DNA from: Syntrophomonas sp. UBA1368
Lineage (GTDB): Bacteria > Bacillota > Syntrophomonadia > Syntrophomonadales > Syntrophomonadaceae
Length of the DNA stretch: 18,602 nucleotides
Assembly: GCA_002305965.1 (NCBI GenBank)
Contig: DBRM01000055.1
Location: 46,393 to 64,994, forward strand
Direction of reading: 5' to 3'
Part shown: piece after piece, positions 14,152 to 18,602 of the stretch
Numbering within the stretch: the stretch's first letter is position 1
Layout of the letters: each line of letters starts with the position of its first letter
Translations under genes and position numbers: made by a program
The notes under the pieces: generated by a model
Database searches by the model: none
Told to the model about the DNA's origin: nothing
Seen by the model: the letters and a program-made list of their open reading frames with translations, nothing else

Positions 14152-16869
14152 TTATACCTTGTTTTCCGTGTGATACTGAAGGGTCAGGTGCCGGAAATTT
14201 TGGATCAGATATAAAATATATTTTCCAATCAACCGGCTGCCGGCGAAGGAAATAATGATCAGCCACTGCCATCCCTGAAGGGGAGCTGTTTTGAAAATGT
14301 TTTGCAGAGGAGGCCAATAAATTGCCATAACTTGCATAAAACTTGAAATAAGCACCGCTATGATCAGGTACTGATTGGCAAAGAATCCAAGTTCGAAGGG
14401 AGAATATTTTTCGGACCGGCATTCAAAAACATAAAAAAGCTGCGCAAAAACCAGCGTGCTCAAAGCCATGGTCCGGGGGATGCTTAAATCGTAGCTGCCT
14501 GAATACCGGCAAAATAATATACCCAGACTAAAAGCCAATAAGGTGATGGCGCCGATGAAAATGCCCCGTTTAAAAACAATTCCTCCCAGTCCGCCGGCAA
14601 ATATGCCTTCGTTTTTCCCCCGGGGCTTTCTTTGCATAATAAAAGGTTCTGCCGGTTCCAATCCCAGCGCTATGGCCGGCAAGCCATCTGTGATCAGATT
14701 GACCCATAATATCTGGATCGGTAAAAGCGGCAGGGGCATACCCATCAAAGAAGCCAGGAGCATGACCAGTATTTCGCCAATATTACACCCCAGCAGGTAA
14801 CGCAGGAATTTACGGATATTATCGTAGATGGCCCGGCCTTCATGCACTGCTTTGATGATGGTGGAAAAATCGTCATCGGCCAATACCATGGCGGATGCTT
14901 CCTTGGTCACTTCCGTTCCGCTTATTCCCATAGCGATCCCTATATCAGCCGCCTTGACCGCTGGAGCATCATTTACGCCGTCACCTGTCATGGCCACTAC
15001 ATGGTTTTGCTGCTGAAATATTTTTACAATACGGTTTTTATGCTGCGGAGATACCCGGGCAAATACACGGCTGGCCATCCCTTGCTCATATAACTCCTTG
15101 TCGCTGAGCCGGTCTATCTGCGTACCGGTGACCACCTGCTCACTTTCTGACAATCCTATTTCCCGGGCGATGGCAACGGCGGTGACCGGATGGTCTCCGG
15201 TGATCATGATGGGAATAATGCCTGCTCCCAGGCATTCGCGAACCGCTTTTTCAACCCCCGGCCGCGGCGGATCGATCATTCCGGCTATGCCGGCCAATAT
15301 CATATGACTCTCCACTTCCACATCAGACATGCCTTCAATATCCCGCCCGGGAATGGTTTTATACGCAAAACCCAGTACCCTTAAGGCCTGCCCGGCCCAT
15401 TGGTCTTGCAGATCAGTGATCTTTTCCCGTGCTGCCGGATCAAGTTGAATGCTCTGTTCCCCTTTCATCACCTGCCGGCAATTTTTCATCACCTCTTCCA
15501 GGGCACCTTTCATCAAAACCAATGCCTGGCCGTTTTCTTCTATCACTACCGTCATCTTTTTTCGCTCTGAATCAAAGGGGATTTCCCTGATGCGCTCCGC
15601 AGGTTCGCTGAGTCCGGCTTTCCGCGCCAGGACCAGCAGGGCAATTTCAGTTGGATCGCCAAATGTCTCTGCTTTTTTCCCTGTCATAATAAAGCTGGAG
15701 TTGTTGCAATGCCAGGCTGCCTTGATGATCATACTGATTGCCTTGTTACGCAAAGGTTTTACGGATTGCTGCCCGGCATAAAAATCACCTTTGATATCAT
15801 AACCGTCCCCGCTGACAGTTGTGACCCCTTCAAGGGTTGCCAGTTTTTTTACCGTCATTTTATTTTGCGTAAGCGTCCCGGTTTTGTCTGAGCAAATAAC
15901 GGTAGTGCAGCCTAACGTCTCCACCGCCGGTAATTTTCTTATGATGGCATTGCGTTTGGCCATGCGCTGAATACCCAGGGCCAATACCACTGTCACGATG
16001 GCCGGCAGCCCTTCAGGAATGGCTGCTACAGCCAGACTTATTCCTGCCAGCAACATGGTCATAATTGCTTCGCCCCGGTATATGCCTAATAAAACCACCA
16101 CCATGCAAACTGCGATACAGATAACGATTAGAATTTTCCCCAACTGATCGAGTCTGATTTGCAGCGGTGTCATAGCACTGCCGGAGTTTTTAATAATATG
16201 AGCGATTTCCCCCATCACTGTTTCCATTCCGGTAGCTACAACCAGTCCCATACCGCGTCCTTTGGTAACAGCAGTCCCCATAAATGCCATATTGGCAATT
16301 TCCGCCAATGGGGTCCTTGGTCCCAGTATAATATCTGCTTTTTTTGCGGCGGGGGCGGATTCACCGGTCAAAATCGATTCATCGATTTCCATGCTGTGAG
16401 TTGCGGTCAAGCGAAGATCAGCCGGTATTTTATCTCCGGTCTCAAGAAATACGATGTCCCCCGGGACCAGTTCCGCCGTAAGCAGTTTGCGCTTTTTACC
16501 CTCTCTTAATACCGATGTATAAGGGGCAGATAATTTTTTTATTTCTTCCAGTGACTTCTCAGCCCTGAATTCCTGGATAAAACCCAGCAAGGCATTAATG
16601 GTTACAATAGCCATGATGGTGATCGCATCTTCCATGGCTCCTATCAGACCTGACAAAACTGTTGCCCCTAATAAAACCAGAACCATGGTATCGGTAAATT
16701 GATGCAGGAAAAGCTTTAGTGGGCTAAAAGCCGGCCCTTCTTCCAGTATATTTCTGTTCTTTGCCTGTCTTGTTTTGACCTGTTGGTCATTAAGGCCCGT
16801 TTCGCTACTGGAATTTTGTTTCTTGATTGCTGCATCAACTGTCATCTGACTCCAGACGTTGTACTTCAT
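14152..16869 (-). CDS. Calcium-translocating P-type ATPase (P2A, SERCA/PMCA-like)
   Basis: This membrane pump most likely exports Ca2+ using ATP. It has 905 residues, normal for bacterial P2A pumps. An N-terminal cation-ATPase domain leads into TM1-2 (about 55-98). The actuator domain has TGES at 168-171. TM4 has PEGLP with Glu286. The phosphorylation site is Asp328 in DKTGTLT. The nucleotide domain is followed by the hinge TGDGVND at 628-634. The C-terminal membrane half has N696 and E699 (YLLGCNIGEI) and N724, T727 and D728 (WVNLITDGLP). These match the SERCA Ca2+ ligands of TM4, TM5 and TM6, which argues for calcium over Na/K or Mg. ATG at 16869 has GGAGG 8 nt upstream. Terminator and promoter on either side suggest it is its own unit; no clear promoter was found in the 40 nt after the preceding terminator. 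Confidence 0.94.
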   Translation of the reverse strand: MKYNVWSQMTVDAAIKKQNSSSETGLNDQQVKTRQAKNRNILEEGPAFSPLKLFLHQFTDTMVLVLLGATVLSGLIGAMEDAITIMAIVTINALLGFIQEFRAEKSLEEIKKLSAPYTSVLREGKKRKLLTAELVPGDIVFLETGDKIPADLRLTATHSMEIDESILTGESAPAAKKADIILGPRTPLAEIANMAFMGTAVTKGRGMGLVVATGMETVMGEIAHIIKNSGSAMTPLQIRLDQLGKILIVICIAVCMVVVLLGIYRGEAIMTMLLAGISLAVAAIPEGLPAIVTVVLALGIQRMAKRNAIIRKLPAVETLGCTTVICSDKTGTLTQNKMTVKKLATLEGVTTVSGDGYDIKGDFYAGQQSVKPLRNKAISMIIKAAWHCNNSSFIMTGKKAETFGDPTEIALLVLARKAGLSEPAERIREIPFDSERKKMTVVIEENGQALVLMKGALEEVMKNCRQVMKGEQSIQLDPAAREKITDLQDQWAGQALRVLGFAYKTIPGRDIEGMSDVEVESHMILAGIAGMIDPPRPGVEKAVRECLGAGIIPIMITGDHPVTAVAIAREIGLSESEQVVTGTQIDRLSDKELYEQGMASRVFARVSPQHKNRIVKIFQQQNHVVAMTGDGVNDAPAVKAADIGIAMGISGTEVTKEASAMVLADDDFSTIIKAVHEGRAIYDNIRKFLRYLLGCNIGEILVMLLASLMGMPLPLLPIQILWVNLITDGLPAIALGLEPAEPFIMQRKPRGKNEGIFAGGLGGIVFKRGIFIGAITLLAFSLGILFCRYSGSYDLSIPRTMALSTLVFAQLFYVFECRSEKYSPFELGFFANQYLIIAVLISSFMQVMAIYWPPLQNIFKTAPLQGWQWLIIISFAGSRLIGKYILYLIQNFRHLTLQYHTENKV

Positions 16870-16910
16870 TCAGGCTTCCTCCGAGACCTTTTTGAAAATA
16901 CTATTCCGAA

Positions 16911-16960
16911 GCAAAAAATAAAATTACTGAGGACAGGCCAGTGCTTATCCTCAGTAATTT
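16911..16960 (-). terminator. Strong intrinsic terminator after the UDG-like gene
   Basis: On the minus strand AAATTACTGAGGA (16960-16948) and TCCTCAGTAATTT (16933-16921) form a perfect 13-bp stem around a 14-nt loop, followed by TATTTTTT. It lies 42 nt past the stop of the gene at 17003-17650 and upstream of the calcium ATPase. Confidence 0.88.
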
Positions 16961-17002
16961 CTGAATACCGTCAGGGGTTGGCTGCAAGACGCTCTAAGTA
17001 TT

Positions 17003-17650
17003 TTATGCCAGGTCTTCTTGCCGGGCTGCAATAAAACCGGTCAATTTTTTAGCATCTTCTCTGGTAAAAAGATTCTCTTCCACTGTTGTAAAAATACAGC
17101 GGTTGTTATACTTATAAAATCCCGGGATCATAGGTTCCTCAAGAACACCTTTGGCTTTCAATACGAATTCAGCGGTTCTTTTGCCAAACAGAATAACCGT
17201 ATTGGGTGCTAAGATATCAATTTCTTCTATCAAATAGGGCAGGCAGGAAACCACCTCTTTGCTTGTGGGCAGAATTGGAATTCCCGGACAATCAGGTTCA
17301 TTGAACTGGCATTCTTTTTTATAAAACGCTTTATGCCTGACCAGCATATCCTCCGTATCGTCTATATGAAAACATGCCTGCGGCTGGCATCTGACCAAAA
17401 AAGTATGGTAAATTCTTTCCTGGTCAAACTCTTTTTTCAGCATCTGTCTGATTTCAATATAATTGTTCATTTCCGGACGCCGGTTGCCCTGAGACTGGAA
17501 AACCAGAAGGATTTCCGGTGTCAGGTCTCCTTTCCCCATTGAAGGGGTGTTGAAACAATGATGTGCCGACGAACAGCGCTTACAAGCATTGATCCTCGCT
17601 TCCATTTGTATGATCCGTTTTACAAGCAGCTCATGAGTGGTTTTCTTCAT
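17003..17650 (-). CDS. Divergent uracil-DNA glycosylase-superfamily protein with Fe-S-like cysteines
   Basis: The 215-residue protein resembles family 4 (UDGa-type) glycosylases in outline. It has CKRC at C23/C26, ILLVFQSQG at 47-55 where the family has a FVGEAPG-type motif, LVRCQP with C88 (compare VKCRPP), and EVVSCLPYLIEEIDILAPNTVILFG with C136 in the place of the conserved CxPyL segment. C23, C26, C88 and C136 would be the four Fe-S ligands. The catalytic GEAPG acidic motif is replaced by FQSQGNRRP and no HPS/HPA motif is seen, so base-excision activity is doubtful. Between C88 and C136 the chain is about 30 residues longer than in the family and carries three more cysteines (C93, C114, C121). 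ATG at 17650 has GGGGGAG 5 nt upstream. Monocistronic by its flanking terminators. The fold is inferred; function unknown. Confidence 0.65.
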   Translation of the reverse strand: MKKTTHELLVKRIIQMEARINACKRCSSAHHCFNTPSMGKGDLTPEILLVFQSQGNRRPEMNNYIEIRQMLKKEFDQERIYHTFLVRCQPQACFHIDDTEDMLVRHKAFYKKECQFNEPDCPGIPILPTSKEVVSCLPYLIEEIDILAPNTVILFGKRTAEFVLKAKGVLEEPMIPGFYKYNNRCIFTTVEENLFTREDAKKLTGFIAARQEDLA

Positions 17651-17671
17651 AATTACTCCCCCGCAGTAAAC

Positions 17672-17700
17672 ATTTAATAAATGAATAACCTCCTGTTCAA
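17672..17700 (-). promoter_or_regulatory. Weak candidate promoter of the UDG-like gene, overlapping a 13-bp palindrome
   Basis: Minus-strand TTGAAC (17700-17695) and TTAAAT (17677-17672) are 17 nt apart; each matches the sigma-A consensus at only 4 of 6 bases. The -10 overlaps the palindrome CATTTA-T-TAAATG (17683-17671), a possible operator. The site follows the terminator at 17715-17742, where a promoter for this gene is needed. Confidence 0.33.
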
Positions 17701-17714
17701 ACGTGAGAAAACAG

Positions 17715-17742
17715 AAAAAAGCGGAACGTTTAACGTCCCGCT
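17715..17742 (-). terminator. Intrinsic terminator after the small hypothetical gene
   Basis: On the minus strand AGCGGGACG (17742-17734) pairs with CGTTCCGCT (17728-17720) through 9 bp with one G-T pair and a TTAAA loop, followed by six T. It lies 19 nt past the stop of the gene at 17761-18156. Confidence 0.82.
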
Positions 17743-17760
17743 CTGTAAGCTTTTTATCTG

Positions 17761-18156
17761 TTAATCCAAATTTTCTGCTAATTTTTCTAAATATACTCTG
17801 GTACGACTACTGATTCCCCAAGTAGCATCTGTAAGTTTGGAACAAACGTAACTTCTTAAATTGTCATCCAATTCAGGAGCTAAAGTATCATATAGTATAA
17901 ACAACACCCGCAGCAAATCTGTCATATTGGTAAGCAAACGTTCCGGTGGTGCAATTTTTAAAAGATCATCCTTTTTGCCGTAAAAATACACCATTTTTCT
18001 CAGGATCCATATTATTTCGGCATTGCTCCAGATGCGTTTATCAATGATTTCCTCTAAAATCTTCTCACTGCCCAGTTCGTTTTCCCTTGTTTCCAGCTCT
18101 TTCCACTCTTTGCTGTCCATTATACTGCCGGGCATAACAAAAATATTTTCTTCCAT
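17761..18156 (-). CDS. Small protein of unknown function
   Basis: I do not recognise this protein. From ATG at 18156 it has 131 residues, no signal peptide, no clear transmembrane helix and one cysteine (SYVCSKL). It looks mostly helical, with an acidic N-terminal half (KELETRENELGSEKILEEI) and a hydrophobic middle (LLTNMTDLLRVLFILYDTL). It is probably cytoplasmic. The start is chosen because GGAGGGG lies 3-5 nt upstream; the frame is open to an ATG at 18171 that lacks any Shine-Dalgarno. It lies 34 nt after the NlpC/P60 gene with no terminator between, so the two are probably co-transcribed, and it ends at a strong terminator. The good ribosome binding site and terminator argue that it is a real gene. 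Confidence 0.75.
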   Translation of the reverse strand: MEENIFVMPGSIMDSKEWKELETRENELGSEKILEEIIDKRIWSNAEIIWILRKMVYFYGKKDDLLKIAPPERLLTNMTDLLRVLFILYDTLAPELDDNLRSYVCSKLTDATWGISSRTRVYLEKLAENLD

Positions 18157-18190
18157 GTACCCCTCCAGCATGATTGAATTTGATTATGTA

Positions 18191-18602
18191 TTATTGAACG
18201 ATCCTTGCTGCACCAGCATAACTGTTTAAATAGTAACTTTCACCAAGGTTGGTGATGATCACTCCTCCGCTGCGAGGAGAAGAGGAATGGATAAATTCGT
18301 TATTACCGATATAAATCCCTACATGATCAATAGAAGAACTGCCACAGCAGAAAAATACCAGATCACCCAGCTGCAATTCAGCTTTACTGACCGGGGTACC
18401 CTGACTATATTGTGATGCCGCCGTTCTGTTTAAATTGTATCCATTTTGAGAATATACATACTTTACGAAACCGGAACAATCAAAGCCGCCCGGGGCGGAA
18501 CCGCCATAGCGATAAGGCGTTCCCAGGTGCTGCATGGCAGTATTTAGAATGCTGGCAGTGATACTATTATTTACTGCGGACCCTCCCCTGGAAACTTCAC
18601 TG
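18191..18602 (-). CDS. C-terminal NlpC/P60 domain of a cell-wall endopeptidase, 5' end beyond window
   Basis: About 136 codons are visible; the frame is open to the right edge, so the start and any signal peptide or wall-binding domains lie outside. The NlpC/P60 domain is complete: GTPYRYGGSAPGGFDCSGFV carries the nucleophile Cys, DHVGIYIG the catalytic His, and FIHSSS the third polar residue. Such enzymes cut the D-Glu-meso-diaminopimelate bond in peptidoglycan stems. Upstream of the domain is a Ser/Gly/Asn-rich segment (SRGGSAVNNS) resembling a linker to an N-terminal module. An internal ATG at 18535 is inside the domain and is not a likely start. Confidence 0.9.
   Translation of the reverse strand, partial: SEVSRGGSAVNNSITASILNTAMQHLGTPYRYGGSAPGGFDCSGFVKYVYSQNGYNLNRTAASQYSQGTPVSKAELQLGDLVFFCCGSSSIDHVGIYIGNNEFIHSSSPRSGGVIITNLGESYYLNSYAGAARIVQ

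Noticed and set aside
17660..17683. Six-codon ATG-to-TAA mini-ORF upstream of the UDG-like gene, possible leader peptide
   Set aside because: AGGAGG is 15 nt from its ATG, the peptide has no run of one amino acid, and no attenuator hairpins follow.
1..18602. Mobile elements, CRISPR arrays, tRNA/rRNA genes, toxin-antitoxin or defence genes
   Set aside because: No transposase, integrase, regularly spaced repeats, cloverleaf or defence-gene motifs were seen on either strand.

Overview
The window is a densely packed, almost entirely minus-strand stretch of a bacterial chromosome. Gene content and order (yicC-remA-gmk-rpoZ-coaBC-metK-priA-def-fmt-DUF116-rsmB-rlmN-PP2C phosphatase-PASTA kinase), strong GGAGG ribosome binding sites, frequent TTG/GTG starts and a PASTA-type kinase point to Bacillota. 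The metK and DUF116 positions suggest a Clostridia (Peptococcales-like) or Negativicutes member. The genus cannot be fixed from this sequence alone. GC looks moderate, roughly mid-40s percent by eye.

Layout, read in the direction of transcription (right to left). 18602-17761: the C-terminal part of a secreted NlpC/P60 cell-wall hydrolase, then a small protein I do not recognise, closed by a good intrinsic terminator. 17650-17003: a divergent, cysteine-rich uracil-DNA-glycosylase-fold protein, closed by a 13-bp perfect hairpin plus T-tract. 16869-14152: a P2A-type calcium-transporting ATPase. At 14094-14066 lies a good sigma-A-like promoter (TTGCTA-17 bp-TATAAT), which starts a long housekeeping operon. 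It runs through yicC (RNase), remA (biofilm/matrix regulator), gmk (GMP kinase), rpoZ (RNA polymerase omega), coaBC (coenzyme A synthesis), metK (SAM synthesis), priA (replication restart), def and fmt (N-formyl-Met processing), a DUF116 membrane protein, rsmB and rlmN (rRNA methylation), and a PP2C phosphatase/PASTA Ser/Thr kinase pair. The kinase is cut by the left edge of the window.

Most of the operon genes overlap or are a few bases apart, with stop codons buried in the next gene's Shine-Dalgarno, so translational coupling is likely. The one clear break is the 172-bp metK-priA gap, which holds a structured, terminator-like element. Functionally the genes link nucleotide, CoA and SAM supply with translation initiation, ribosome methylation (RsmB and RlmN both use the SAM that MetK makes) and cell-wall-sensing phosphorylation.

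I found no mobile element, CRISPR array, tRNA/rRNA gene, phage gene or obvious new defence system. The best items for a second look are the remodelled iron-sulfur UDG-like protein, the remA leader (a full-length anti-SD match held 24 nt from the start codon by a hairpin), the metK-priA intergenic structure and the uncharacterised small protein.
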